A DNA stretch of 64,000 nt from Chitinophaga filiformis (GCF_021646545.1 NZ_JAKIRP010000001.1:930001-994000); one strand, 5' to 3'. Numbered from the stretch's first letter, positions 35,784-44,445 are shown. Translations and numbers: made by a program. The notes: generated by a model not told the origin, from the sequence alone.

Positions 35784-35826
35784 TGTGTTGCTGTAGTAAT
35801 TAGAATACTCCTTTTATCAGTATGGA

Positions 35827-36843
35827 CTACGCCAGTTCTTCCACCTGTACCGGCAGAGGCCTTGGAGGCATCGTTTTCACATGTTCTGCGATGTGGCGGA
35901 TATGGTCTGGTGTTGTGCCACAACAGCCACCTACGATGTTCACGAACCCTTCACGGGCAAAATCTTCAATGATATGCGCCGTATGATCTGGTGTTTCATC
36001 GTATTCGCCAAAGGCATTCGGCAAACCCGCATTGGGGTAACAGCTTACATTGCAGGCTGCTATCTGCGACAGTTCGGATATATAAGGGCGCATCTGCTCT
36101 CCACCCAGGGCGCAATTGAGCCCTACTGAGAATGGTTTTGCGTGCATCACAGAGATGTAGAATGCTTCCAGTGTCTGGCCGCTCAGGGTCCTTCCGGAAG
36201 CATCCGTAATAGTACCAGATATCATCACCGGCAATTCCGGTTGGGCAATATCACGGAAATATTTCTTTGTGGCAAAGATGGCCGCTTTACTGTTCAGCGT
36301 GTCAAAGATGGTCTCGATGAGCAGGATGTCTACGCCGCCTTCATGCAGTCCCTTGATCTGTTCATAGTAGGCATCTACTACTTCATCAAAAGTAACGGAA
36401 CGGAAGCCCGGATTGTTTACATCCGGAGAAAGAGAGAGCGTTTTGTTGAGCGGACCTATTGCACCCGCCACGAACCTTGGTTTATCAGGGTTCTTAGCAG
36501 TATATTCATCTGCAGCTTTCCTGGCAATACGCGCAGCGGCCACGTTCAGTTCATAGGCCAGCGACTGCATATCGTAGTCGGCCATGGCAATGAAAGTACT
36601 GCTGAAAGTATTGGTCTCGATAATATCGGCGCCGGCTTCCAAGTATTCTTTATGTATTGCTTCGATGATATGGGGCTGTGTAAGACAGAGCAGGTCATTA
36701 TTACCTTTCACATCCAGATGATAATCTTTGAAGCGTTCACCCCTGTAATCCGCTTCCTCCAGCTTGTACCGCTGGATCATGGTACCCATTGCCCCATCAA
36801 TGATCAGAATGCGCTCTGCGGCGCATTGGGATAATGATTTCAT
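35827..36843 (-). CDS. metH: Methionine synthase, homocysteine S-methyltransferase part of split MetH
   Basis: 338 residues. Homocysteine-binding TIM barrel that holds zinc. Seen: [19 protein letters not shown] at the N-terminus, [31 protein letters not shown], and the zinc cysteines in [12 protein letters not shown] and [18 protein letters not shown]. It corresponds to the first domain of E. coli MetH and ends with a short tail [12 protein letters not shown]. It must work together with the 916-residue protein coded next; both are under one promoter. Confidence 0.95.
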   Translation of the reverse strand: MKSLSQCAAERILIIDGAMGTMIQRYKLEEADYRGERFKDYHLDVKGNNDLLCLTQPHIIEAIHKEYLEAGADIIETNTFSSTFIAMADYDMQSLAYELNVAAARIARKAADEYTAKNPDKPRFVAGAIGPLNKTLSLSPDVNNPGFRSVTFDEVVDAYYEQIKGLHEGGVDILLIETIFDTLNSKAAIFATKKYFRDIAQPELPVMISGTITDASGRTLSGQTLEAFYISVMHAKPFSVGLNCALGGEQMRPYISELSQIAACNVSCYPNAGLPNAFGEYDETPDHTAHIIEDFAREGFVNIVGGCCGTTPDHIRHIAEHVKTMPPRPLPVQVEELA

Positions 36844-36925
36844 AATTGTAATACGTTTATTAGTTACGGTTTAATAATACCCGCAGGTCGAACAATAAAC
36901 AAATCCACCCACGGAGACTAATAAA

Positions 36926-36933
36926 CAAAGGTA
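36926..36933 (-). promoter_or_regulatory. -7 element of the split metH operon
   Basis: On the minus strand TACCTTTG matches TAnnTTTG and would start a leader of about 75 nt before the ATG at 36843. No SAM-I, SAM-II or cobalamin riboswitch core is recognisable in the leader. The rest of 36934-37174 shows nothing I can assign. Confidence 0.5.
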
Positions 36934-37174
36934 CTTAATAATTGCCTTATTACATGAGTAAGCGGCGTGGCGAAAGAGCTGGACTCAATATGAAGGACGA
37001 AGTATGAAATGATGTGCAGAGAAAAACTACCTGAGGTGAAGGTGCGGTCCTTAATATTGTGGTGGACAAATCGAGACATTAAATGTCGTTTTGATAGTTA
37101 CATTTAATTATAAATCAGTGTATTATATTTGAATTTTTATTCTTAAAAATGGGTTTTTTTAACGCGGAACTGCC

Positions 37175-37182
37175 TACTTTTG
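37175..37182 (+). promoter_or_regulatory. -7 element of the two-gene membrane cassette
   Basis: TACTTTTG matches TAnnTTTG exactly and lies 27 nt before the ATG at 37209. The -33 region is a T run instead of TTG. Confidence 0.5.
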
Positions 37183-37208
37183 CTATATAAATAGCATAAA
37201 CAACACTT

Positions 37209-37421
37209 ATGACCAATTCAATAATCACGATAACGCTTGCTATTGCATTTGCGGTATCTGTCGTTTTAAAGTTTGGTGGAATCATTATCAGCCACTTTAA
37301 AAAGACAAGGAAAATCAAGATCACCAGCAAAAGCGGGGAAATTGTTGAACTTGATCTGGAGAAGAAGAACGACATAAATACAGTTAACCGGTTTACCGAT
37401 ATATTCTTAGGACTTAAATAG
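37209..37421 (+). CDS. Small membrane protein with one helix and a beta-rich tail
   Basis: 70 residues. Residues ~4-28 form one hydrophobic helix (IITITLAIAFAVSVVLKFGG), followed by a basic stretch (HFKKTRKIK) that should stay in the cytoplasm, then two predicted beta strands (KIKITSKSGEIVELDLEKK) and a short helix NRFTDIFLGLK. No family recognised with certainty. The helix-plus-beta-hairpin form recalls the small constant components (EACC1 type) described for some conflict systems, but this is only a shape resemblance. It is 8 nt before the next gene and has its own -7 element. Base composition is AT-richer than the core genes. Confidence 0.55.
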   Translation: MTNSIITITLAIAFAVSVVLKFGGIIISHFKKTRKIKITSKSGEIVELDLEKKNDINTVNRFTDIFLGLK

Positions 37422-37429
37422 ATACATTT

Positions 37430-37825
37430 TTGGCAAAGGTTTCGTCCCCAAAAAATTCCACGGCAACCTCCAGAGATGTAAAAAAAGATAACAGTGATAG
37501 TATCGCAGGAGCCGGTGGAGGAATGTTAATCGCAAGTCTCGCACGTAATTTACCTGAAGATAACCCTCTCAAATCATGGCTTATAATTTTGGCTCCGGCT
37601 TTGGCCTTGGGCATAAAGTTTATTTGGTCTAAAGTGCTGGAGTATTATCAACAAAAGGAAATTGATAAAACGCGAGAGGAAGTAATTAAGGAAATAGATG
37701 ATCTATTGATAGATCCTTCTATAAGCGAAGACGAGAAAATCAAGCTCAGAGAGAAAAGAGAGAAAACAAAGTTGTCTACCGTAGAAGAATTACTGAAGCA
37801 TTTTGATAAAATAACTTCAGCGTAA
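37430..37825 (+). CDS. Membrane protein with glycine-rich segment and charged helical tail
   Basis: 131 residues if translation starts at the TTG at 37430, 8 nt after the previous stop; the first in-frame ATG (37523) would cut into the first hydrophobic segment. After a polar start (KDNSDSIAGAGGG) come a hydrophobic segment MLIASLARNL, a turn PEDNPLKS, and a long helix WLIILAPALALGIKFIW. The last ~70 residues are highly charged helices (EIDKTREEVIKEIDDLL, EDEKIKLREKREKTKL) that may form a coiled coil. No known domain recognised. Probably a partner of the 70-residue protein. Confidence 0.55.
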   Translation: MAKVSSPKNSTATSRDVKKDNSDSIAGAGGGMLIASLARNLPEDNPLKSWLIILAPALALGIKFIWSKVLEYYQQKEIDKTREEVIKEIDDLLIDPSISEDEKIKLREKREKTKLSTVEELLKHFDKITSA

Positions 37826-37881
37826 AACATGGGGGGAGGCGCCCATCCCTTTTGGTTTATTGTACATAACAGAGAAAAAAT

Positions 37882-37912
37882 TTGTTTGGATTTGCAAAGT
37901 CTACTATATTTG
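37882..37912 (+). promoter_or_regulatory. Consensus promoter of the cysteine-tailed peptide gene
   Basis: TTG at 37882-37884 and TATATTTG at 37905-37912, spaced by 20 nt: both elements are perfect. The first ATG with an open frame downstream is at 37941, giving a leader of about 23 nt. Confidence 0.75.
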
Positions 37913-37940
37913 TAGGGTAATAGGGAGCAACGCTTCCGCA

Positions 37941-38045
37941 ATGAGAATTACGATGCAAAAAGACGTACAACAATCGTTAAGGCATTTCAACACCCAGAAC
38001 ATGCTTACATGCAATAGCCATTATAACCAGGGCTGTTGCTGCTAA
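37941..38045 (+). CDS. 34-residue peptide with cysteine-rich C-terminus
   Basis: Small gene right behind a perfect promoter. The peptide starts MRITMQKDVQQSLRHFNTQN and its last eleven residues are CNSHYNQGCCC, so four of its 34 residues are Cys, all near the end. There is no signal peptide. Two readings are possible: a leader peptide whose consecutive Cys codons sense cysteine supply by ribosome stalling, with the downstream gene at 38105 as target, or a small secreted or modified peptide. No modifying enzyme or transporter is nearby. I favour neither strongly. Upstream in-frame ATG codons exist but lie before the transcription start. Confidence 0.5.
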   Translation: MRITMQKDVQQSLRHFNTQNMLTCNSHYNQGCCC

Positions 38046-38104
38046 CCGGCGCATTACCACCATTTGACCGTTTAGTTTTTAACCTGCATTAAATCATTAT
38101 TACA

Positions 38105-38296
38105 ATGAGTATTGCCGAGCATGTACAAAGCTTGCAGCAACACCTGGCCCAGTACGGATTGTACCCGGTGCCTGCAGATGTTGACAGGGAGGGATCAGAG
38201 GTCTTTAAGATCTGTTTTTTGAATAAATACGAGATGCAGCGCTGGAGAGAACTGCGGGAACAGGAGGGTGAACAGCGCGATGAGCATTCATCATAA
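38105..38296 (+). CDS. Small acidic hypothetical protein
   Basis: 63 residues, without membrane segment. The N-terminal helix IAEHVQSLQQHLAQYG is followed by DREGSEVFKICFLNK and a charged helix YEMQRWRELREQEGEQRDE. No family recognised. It is 59 bp after the cysteine-tailed peptide and has no promoter of its own that I can see, so it is likely on the same transcript. It is followed by a long-stem terminator. Confidence 0.5.
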   Translation: MSIAEHVQSLQQHLAQYGLYPVPADVDREGSEVFKICFLNKYEMQRWRELREQEGEQRDEHSS

Positions 38297-38381
38297 AAAA
38301 GCATTAACCAACCATAGCGATTTTCATAACGTGGAATTACAGGTTAAACACACACGGGTGTTGTTCAGCACTCGTATCTCT

Positions 38382-38446
38382 TTAAGCAAAACGCTTAACA
38401 CGAAATGGGTGACCATTCTGCGTTAAGCGTTTTGCTTAATTTTTTA
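38382..38446. terminator. 18-bp-stem terminator between the island and recR
   Basis: Arms 38382-38399 and 38422-38439 are perfect complements over 18 bp; the loop itself holds AATGG/CCATT. A run of six T follows. It can stop plus-strand transcription from the small genes; the A/T-rich flanks also allow use from the recR side. It shares the core CGCTTAAC/GTTAAGCG with the terminator at 46714. Confidence 0.88.
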
Positions 38447-38485
38447 TAATATTCAGATGTGTCTGCCATCTGATCAGTGCTATCA

Positions 38486-39103
38486 TCACTTCTGCACATA
38501 GTTCTCCAACGGCAACCTGTTGGAGATAGACCTGGCAAGCGTCATTTCATCTGCATATTCCAGCTCGCCGCCAAAGGCAATACCCCTGGCAATTGTCGTG
38601 ATCTTTACCGGGAACTCCTTGAGTTTTTTAGACAGGTAATAGATCGTCGTATCTCCTTCAATTGTTGGACTCAACGCCATAATGATCTCTTCAATCCCCT
38701 GCTGCTGGACCCTGTCCACCAGTGTATAGATATTCAGCTGCTCCGGCCCAACACCGTCAATAGGCGAGATGATCCCTCCCAGTACATGATAGGTCCCGTT
38801 GAACTGCTGGGTATTTTCAATAGCCATCACATCACGGATATTCTCTACAACACATACCAGGGCCTTATTCCTGGACGGATTGCCGCAGATGCTGCAGATT
38901 TCCTGGTCGGAAACATTATGGCAGATCTTACAGAACTTGATCTGGTCCCGCATGCGGGTTACTACTTCACCAAACAGCTTTACCTGTGCAGGGTCCTGCT
39001 TAAGCAGGTGCAACACCAGGCGTAACGCCGTTTTTTTGCCAATGCCCGGCAACCGCGCAAACTCATTAACTGCATTTTCTATCAGGGCTGAGGAAAATAT
39101 CAT
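38486..39103 (-). CDS. recR: Recombination mediator protein RecR
   Basis: 205 residues. Forms a ring that loads RecA with RecF/RecO. N-terminal helix-hairpin-helix [20 protein letters not shown], zinc finger [19 protein letters not shown] (four cysteines, residues ~55-75), Toprim domain [19 protein letters not shown] with [20 protein letters not shown], and a Walker-like end [20 protein letters not shown]. Standard length and complete. The next gene upstream on the same strand lies about 17 bp beyond its start. Confidence 0.95.
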   Translation of the reverse strand: MIFSSALIENAVNEFARLPGIGKKTALRLVLHLLKQDPAQVKLFGEVVTRMRDQIKFCKICHNVSDQEICSICGNPSRNKALVCVVENIRDVMAIENTQQFNGTYHVLGGIISPIDGVGPEQLNIYTLVDRVQQQGIEEIIMALSPTIEGDTTIYYLSKKLKEFPVKITTIARGIAFGGELEYADEMTLARSISNRLPLENYVQK

Positions 39104-39119
39104 GATGTAAAATTAGGAA

Positions 39120-40592
39120 TTATAACGTCAGCGGGATCTTTACCCCCCAGTTGGCTTTAATATTCTCTTTTTTCGGGAAGCTGACTACTCTTTCCGGCTG
39201 TTTCTTTGGCGTACCATAATACACACCGCGGTCCCATTTTCCGTTATTGTTGTCGTCCAGGAGTATCCACACCTCATATTCCCCAGGCGTAATTCGTTTC
39301 TGGACCCAGGTGTTCCGTTCTATCTTTCCGGAATATTTCACCTCTTTATTACTGACCAGCTGGGCTACGTAGTGCATGGTGTCACTCACCATGGCTTTGG
39401 TACTGTCGCTGAGGGTCAGGGTCAGTATGATCTTACCATAGTCCGATTCCTTTTTGGCGGCAAAGCTGATGGTATCTGCTTTTGCCGGCTGGATGCCAGC
39501 CGTATCGGCCACTGATTCCTTAGGAATGATGAGCCTGTAAGGCTTGCCTTCTTTCCAGTCAAAATGCACAGATAGTTTAGTGCGGGTAGAATCGAATGAG
39601 GTAGTAAAGGTCACCGGCGTAAACACTGTATCTTGTGTCAGACGGAAGGCGGTGCTGTCCAGCGTTTTCACAGGTGCACTGAATGTGAGCAGCAAAGGTT
39701 TGCCCAGTTCCTGCTTATTGTCAGCCAGGTCGGGGGAAATATTCAGGGTACGTTTCTTCTTTTTTTCTTTTTCCTTGTCTTTTTTATCAGCCTCTTCTTC
39801 TGCCGGTGCCTGTTCCTGTGCTACATCCTCCGGCTTCTTGATGGTACTATCCTGTTCCATGAACAACAGCAGGGTGATATCTTTCAGATTCTGATCTCTC
39901 AAATGGAGCAAACTATCACTGAAAGCGATCAGCTCCTTAGGCTGATTGTACTGGAGGTCTCTGTCCTCCTCTTTCAGGGCAAACAGCTTGTAATCGCCGG
40001 GAGCCATATTCCTGAACCAGAAGGCTCCGTTTCCCTTTGAACGGGCAAAATAGACGGGTTTCTCCTTTGATACTACTGAGTCTATCGCATTCCGGTAGAT
40101 CATTACAGACACGTTACTGTCAGGTTTCCCGGTTTCTGCATCTATGATAAAGCCCCTTACCTGGAGGGAATCCAGGTAGTCGCCGGTAGATACAACATAT
40201 TGAAAATCCTGTATAGGATTGCTTTCGTTGTTGTCGCGGATGGCATCTGAAAAGTTAAAAGTATAGGTAGTATTCTCTGCCAGCGTATCCTTGATCACCA
40301 TAGTAACGGTTTTCAGCTTGGAAGTTACCGTGGGTGTACGTTTGAGGGTAGGGGACACGATCAGCTTTTCGAAGACGTTGTCCAGCTGTACATATTCGTC
40401 AAATGTAAAGGTGACCTTCTTCGCCTTGAATTGGAGCGTAGAATCCGGTGGCGTAATGCTGGTCAGCCTCGGAGCAAGCGTATCTTTAGGTCCGCCACTG
40501 GGTGGAACAATGTTGGCGCAGCCCGGTAATAAAAAGATGGAGGCACTTATCACTATCAGCCAGTAGGCCCAGCCACGGAAGTTATGATTCAT
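39120..40592 (-). CDS. Ig-like (Big_5-type) domain lipoprotein
   Basis: 490 residues. Signal and lipobox: WLIVISASIFLLPGCANI, with the lipidated Cys near residue 25. An Ig-like Big_5 domain follows (APRLTSITPPDSTLQFK, VTFTFDEYVQLDNVFEKLIV, NTTYTFNFSDAIRDNN), then a carboxypeptidase-regulatory-like segment (VRGFIIDAETGKPDSNVSVM, FRNMAPGDYKLFALKEEDRD), a charged linker of Glu/Lys, and a second beta-rich half. Likely a periplasmic-side or surface lipoprotein. Function unknown. Located just before recR, a pairing I have the impression is common in this phylum. Confidence 0.75.
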   Translation of the reverse strand: MNHNFRGWAYWLIVISASIFLLPGCANIVPPSGGPKDTLAPRLTSITPPDSTLQFKAKKVTFTFDEYVQLDNVFEKLIVSPTLKRTPTVTSKLKTVTMVIKDTLAENTTYTFNFSDAIRDNNESNPIQDFQYVVSTGDYLDSLQVRGFIIDAETGKPDSNVSVMIYRNAIDSVVSKEKPVYFARSKGNGAFWFRNMAPGDYKLFALKEEDRDLQYNQPKELIAFSDSLLHLRDQNLKDITLLLFMEQDSTIKKPEDVAQEQAPAEEEADKKDKEKEKKKKRTLNISPDLADNKQELGKPLLLTFSAPVKTLDSTAFRLTQDTVFTPVTFTTSFDSTRTKLSVHFDWKEGKPYRLIIPKESVADTAGIQPAKADTISFAAKKESDYGKIILTLTLSDSTKAMVSDTMHYVAQLVSNKEVKYSGKIERNTWVQKRITPGEYEVWILLDDNNNGKWDRGVYYGTPKKQPERVVSFPKKENIKANWGVKIPLTL

Positions 40593-40675
40593 TATCTAGA
40601 GTATTATACCAAAAACCGGCTCCAAAGATCAAATTCCAAACAGTAAAATCCAAATCAGTCTGCCGTACGCCCTAT

Positions 40676-43600
40676 TCAGTCTCCCAAACGGGCGGGAAGC
40701 GCCATTTCATGCTCTTCCGGCTCGTGAAGCGCTACATACAGTTTATTATCTTTCACGAAATTGCACCATACGCAGTCCTTTTTACCGCAACCGGTATAAA
40801 ATTCCCTGTTCTGGATCTTTGTCCAGGTGGCTACGATCTGCTGCGTAACAAGGCTGACATCTTCCGGGGTGATCACCACCTTTTCTTTGTGATATACTTT
40901 CTGCCTGTTCGGTTCAATAAAGTCAAACTCCGTACTTACCACTTTCCAGTTCTTCTGGTGGTAATTGTCCAGCAGTACTTTATAAAACACTGCCTGCCGC
41001 CAATAATCCCCGCCGTCGGGGTGCTGCTGGTCAGGTCGTGCAAATTTCTGGTATTCCCTGATGGCCTTTTCATAATCGCCGGTTTTGTAGTCCACTACAT
41101 TCACCAGGTTACCTTCAAATTCCAGCTTGTCAATCTTGCCTTTCAGCGGTACACCACTGACCACTACGTTCCTGACATTCCGTTCCACACTCACAACCTT
41201 GTTCCATTGTGACAGATAGGTATCGTAATAGCTGTCGAGGATGTCTTTTCCATATTCCAGCCTTCTTTCAAAAGATTCCCGGGTGAAGCTTTCCCGGTTG
41301 CGCAGCATGCTCCAGGTAAAGTCGCGGATGAATTCTTCTTTGGAGGGGAATACATACTGTTTGCCTTCCTGCATTTTCTGGAACAGCTTCTCCAGCGCAT
41401 AGTGAACGGCGGAGCCGAATTCCGTGTTTTCCGAGCGACCGGCAGGTACTCTTACCAGGTTTTTATAATAGAAGCCCAGCGGGCAGTCCAGGTAGTTATT
41501 GAGGGCAGTCACATTCATCACAAAACTGGCCAGCAGGCTGTTGATGAACTGCTGATCCGTCCGCGCTATTTCAGGCGCTACACCATGCGTATATTGGAGG
41601 GTTTCAAATGTGAACAGCACATCCTCCGGAATAATCACCTGCTCCACAGGCAGGGTATGTTGCTCCAGTATCTCTGTCACAAAGAGGCTGGGTTCCAGTG
41701 GTTTGCCATCTGTTTTAAACTCGGGGTAACTGATATACAGGTATTTCTCCGCCCGGGTCATCGCAACATAGAACAGCCTGCGCAGCTCCTGTTCGTCGGT
41801 GCTGGTCATCGCTGTGCTAAAGAGCGTATCCGGAAAGGCAAAGCCGGTATTGCTCTTAGTTTTTTTCTCCCACAGGTGGGAGTTGGCGCCGGCAATGAAT
41901 ACGTACTCAAATTCCAGTCCCTTGGCGCCGTGGGCGGTGAGCAGATTGATCCCTTTTTCGTTTCCTGAAACCTGGACAATGGGAATCGTGATCTTATTGT
42001 GCTCCATCAGGTCTGTCATGTCCATAAAAGGGACCAGTGTCAGATCCGGATTCCGGTGTGTTTCCGCTTTTATAAAGTCAAAGAGCGACTGCAGCACTTT
42101 CATAAGCCAGGGCTTCTCCGGCGACTGCATCACATAGGAAAGCACCCCGCATTCATTGATGATGGCAGCAAATAGCTGTTGGAGCGTCAGGTTATGGGCG
42201 TCCTTTATCAGCTTCTCCATGATACGGGTGAAGTCGATCAGTGCCTGTTCGGGAGCCGCCGTAAACAGTGTCAGATTGCGGGTATGCTGCCATTCCTGGA
42301 GGTACTGGCGTATGGAAGATTTTTCCCGGTAACCTTTCTCAGCCGCCCTTATACTGATTTTCGCCACCTCGATGGCAGGAATATTATAAAAGTCATAATG
42401 AAGAATAGAGAACAGCAGATCATCTCCACTATACGGCGTGTCTATCTCACAGGCGATGTAGCGGAGGATGGTCAGCACCTTGCGGGCAAATGGTATTTCA
42501 AACAGGTTGATGCTTCGCCTGGAATAGAAAGGAATCTGCAGGAACCGGCAGTAGCGGGCCAGTTCTTCCCCGTATTTATTTTCTCTGTAAATAACAGCAA
42601 TCCTGCCGGGCGCTACGCCACTATCCAGTAGTTGTGCGACTTGCCGGGTAATGTCTATCATTTCATCCCGGGGTGTGTTATACCGCCGGATGACAGGTGG
42701 GATATCCAATGGGATCAGATGGCTGGCAGCAGCGGTCAGGTGTTTGCTCAGTCCCGCTAGCTGGTTCACCAGCCTGGCGTCTCCGTTGTTTTCTATCAGG
42801 GACATGGATACATCCAGAATAGATTGTACAGAGCGGTAATTGTGTGTCAGAACGATGGTATGTAATGTATCTGCAAAGGTATCTGCAAATTGTGCCATGT
42901 TCTCGATACTGGCGCCCTGGAAACGGTAAATAGACTGATCATCATCGCCCACCACAAAGATGTTGGGGCTTTCCTGGCCATCTATCAGCAGTTGCACCAG
43001 TTTGTTTTGCGTACCACTGGTATCCTGGTATTCATCCACCAGGATATATTGGAACCGTTCCCGGTAATCGGCCAGCAGGTTAGCGTTCGTTTCAAATGCC
43101 CCAATGACCCAGTTGATCATATCGTCAAAATCATAGCGGCCAGCAGCATGCATTAAGGCTGTATAGATGGGAAACTGCTCTACAGCAGCCTGAAGGCGTA
43201 CCATCTTTTCCTTTTCCAGGGCGATCTTGTCTGTACGGATATCGCCTTTGGCAAATTGCTTCGTTGCTTTCTTAGCGATGAAGGCATCCCTTTCGGGGAG
43301 GCTTTCAATATGGGCTGAGATAGCATCAGTGATATATTCCACAGACCAGCCTTCCTTTTTTATGGTGGAGAAGAGATGGTCCAGGTGCTTCATGTCAAAA
43401 TACACATCGCCCCGGTAACGCTTCAGCGGATTATCTTTTGTGAAGCCGTCGATCAGCTTTTTGAGCAGCTGGATCTTTTCCAGCTCGGAAACCGGGTCGA
43501 GATGATGTTTATCAAACAGACCCAGGTTATCCTGGATCACTTCGTTACAGAAGGAGTGGAAGGTATGGATATTGACGCGGTAGGCATCGGGACCGATAAA

Positions 43601-43849
43601 ATCCGTTAGCCGTTTGCGCATGGCCACTGTGCCGGCATCAGTATAAGTAAGGCAGAGGATGTTCTGCGGCAGATAGTCGGTATCCAGGAGTATTTTCCCG
43701 ATACGCGAGGCCAGGATCTGTGTTTTGCCTGTGCCGGGACCTGCAATAACCATGACAGGGCCTTCCGTCTGATCGACGGCCTTGCGCTGCTGCCCGTTCA
43801 GCCGGGCATAGACTTCCCTGAAATGACGCTGGTACTGATCTCTGGACAT
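40676..43849 (-). CDS. UvrD-type helicase fused to PD-(D/E)XK nuclease (RecB/AddB-like)
   Basis: 1057 residues from the Met that begins MSRDQYQRHFREVYARLNGQ; two in-frame ATGs 7 and 14 codons upstream exist but are close to or inside the putative promoter. Superfamily 1A helicase: Q motif LNGQQRKAV, Walker A MVIAGPGTGKTQ, Walker B and motif III VDEYQDTSGTQN and DDDQSIYRFQGA, motif V LLTAHGAKGLEFEYVFIAG and motif VI LFYVAMTRAEKYLYI. The C-terminal third is a PD-(D/E)XK nuclease with GSAVHYALEKLF and VVDYKTGDYEKA. The cysteines CPLGFYYK and GCGKKDCVWC are placed as in the Fe-S clamp of AddB. It is likely a double-strand break end-processing enzyme acting alone. Confidence 0.88.
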   Translation of the reverse strand: MSRDQYQRHFREVYARLNGQQRKAVDQTEGPVMVIAGPGTGKTQILASRIGKILLDTDYLPQNILCLTYTDAGTVAMRKRLTDFIGPDAYRVNIHTFHSFCNEVIQDNLGLFDKHHLDPVSELEKIQLLKKLIDGFTKDNPLKRYRGDVYFDMKHLDHLFSTIKKEGWSVEYITDAISAHIESLPERDAFIAKKATKQFAKGDIRTDKIALEKEKMVRLQAAVEQFPIYTALMHAAGRYDFDDMINWVIGAFETNANLLADYRERFQYILVDEYQDTSGTQNKLVQLLIDGQESPNIFVVGDDDQSIYRFQGASIENMAQFADTFADTLHTIVLTHNYRSVQSILDVSMSLIENNGDARLVNQLAGLSKHLTAAASHLIPLDIPPVIRRYNTPRDEMIDITRQVAQLLDSGVAPGRIAVIYRENKYGEELARYCRFLQIPFYSRRSINLFEIPFARKVLTILRYIACEIDTPYSGDDLLFSILHYDFYNIPAIEVAKISIRAAEKGYREKSSIRQYLQEWQHTRNLTLFTAAPEQALIDFTRIMEKLIKDAHNLTLQQLFAAIINECGVLSYVMQSPEKPWLMKVLQSLFDFIKAETHRNPDLTLVPFMDMTDLMEHNKITIPIVQVSGNEKGINLLTAHGAKGLEFEYVFIAGANSHLWEKKTKSNTGFAFPDTLFSTAMTSTDEQELRRLFYVAMTRAEKYLYISYPEFKTDGKPLEPSLFVTEILEQHTLPVEQVIIPEDVLFTFETLQYTHGVAPEIARTDQQFINSLLASFVMNVTALNNYLDCPLGFYYKNLVRVPAGRSENTEFGSAVHYALEKLFQKMQEGKQYVFPSKEEFIRDFTWSMLRNRESFTRESFERRLEYGKDILDSYYDTYLSQWNKVVSVERNVRNVVVSGVPLKGKIDKLEFEGNLVNVVDYKTGDYEKAIREYQKFARPDQQHPDGGDYWRQAVFYKVLLDNYHQKNWKVVSTEFDFIEPNRQKVYHKEKVVITPEDVSLVTQQIVATWTKIQNREFYTGCGKKDCVWCNFVKDNKLYVALHEPEEHEMALPARLGD

Positions 43850-43852
43850 GAC

Positions 43853-43860
43853 TATATTTG
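43853..43860 (+). promoter_or_regulatory. -7 element of the SRPBCC gene
   Basis: TATATTTG matches the consensus fully; its position just upstream of the helicase start codon means the two divergent genes share this small region. TTG at -33 is not present. A start of transcription at about 43867 gives a leader of about 30 nt. Confidence 0.5.
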
Positions 43861-43897
43861 AACTTGGCATCGGGCCACACAAAACATACATGAAGTT

Positions 43898-44365
43898 ATG
43901 GGAAAAATTTATCGTTTGCAGTATGAGCAGGTATTAAACACCAGTATGGACAATGCCTGGGCATTCTTTTCACGGGCGGAGAACCTGGAAAAGATCACAC
44001 CGGCGTATATGCGTTATGCTATCACTTCACCACCGACAGACAAGCCGGTATACGCGGGACAGATCATTACTTATATCATCCGTCCCGTACTGGGTATTCC
44101 GTTGAAGTGGATGACAGAGATCACACATGTAGTGGAAGGCAGGTACTTCATTGATGAACAGCGGCAGGGACCGTACGGCTTATGGCACCATCAGCACCAT
44201 TTTGAAGTTGTGCCGGAAGGCGTCAGAATGACGGATATTGTCCATTATTCAATGCCGTTAGGAGTATTAGGTAATATTGCCCATGCGCTCTTTGTGCAGC
44301 GGCAGCTGCGGGACATCTTTGCTTTCCGGAAAGAAGCGATTGAGCGTTTGTTTGGGAGGCGCTAA
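43898..44365 (+). CDS. SRPBCC-superfamily protein
   Basis: 155 residues. The START/Bet v1-like fold is suggested by FSRAENLEKITPAYMRYAIT, LKWMTEITHVVEGRYFIDEQ, GPYGLWHHQHHFEVVPEGVRM and the C-terminal helix QLRDIFAFRKEAIERLF. Such proteins bind small hydrophobic ligands; some are annotated as cell division inhibitor-like. No signal or membrane helix. The gene is divergent from the helicase gene and is followed by a sigma gene 80 bp later. Confidence 0.8.
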   Translation: MGKIYRLQYEQVLNTSMDNAWAFFSRAENLEKITPAYMRYAITSPPTDKPVYAGQIITYIIRPVLGIPLKWMTEITHVVEGRYFIDEQRQGPYGLWHHQHHFEVVPEGVRMTDIVHYSMPLGVLGNIAHALFVQRQLRDIFAFRKEAIERLFGRR

Positions 44366-44445
44366 GGTAAAATAAGATGTTATAACAAGAAATTGATCGT
44401 TAATAATTAATAGTTTATCTTAGTTTACTCTTAAACCTATAACAC

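Noticed and set aside
36844..36925. SAM or cobalamin riboswitch in the metH leader
   Set aside because: The leader was compared by eye with SAM-I, SAM-II and cobalamin cores and shows none of their conserved blocks.
37115..37375. 86-codon minus-strand frame antisense to the 70-residue membrane gene
   Set aside because: Hydrophobic translation results from AT-rich antisense; the plus-strand frame has a consensus -7 element and plausible protein features.
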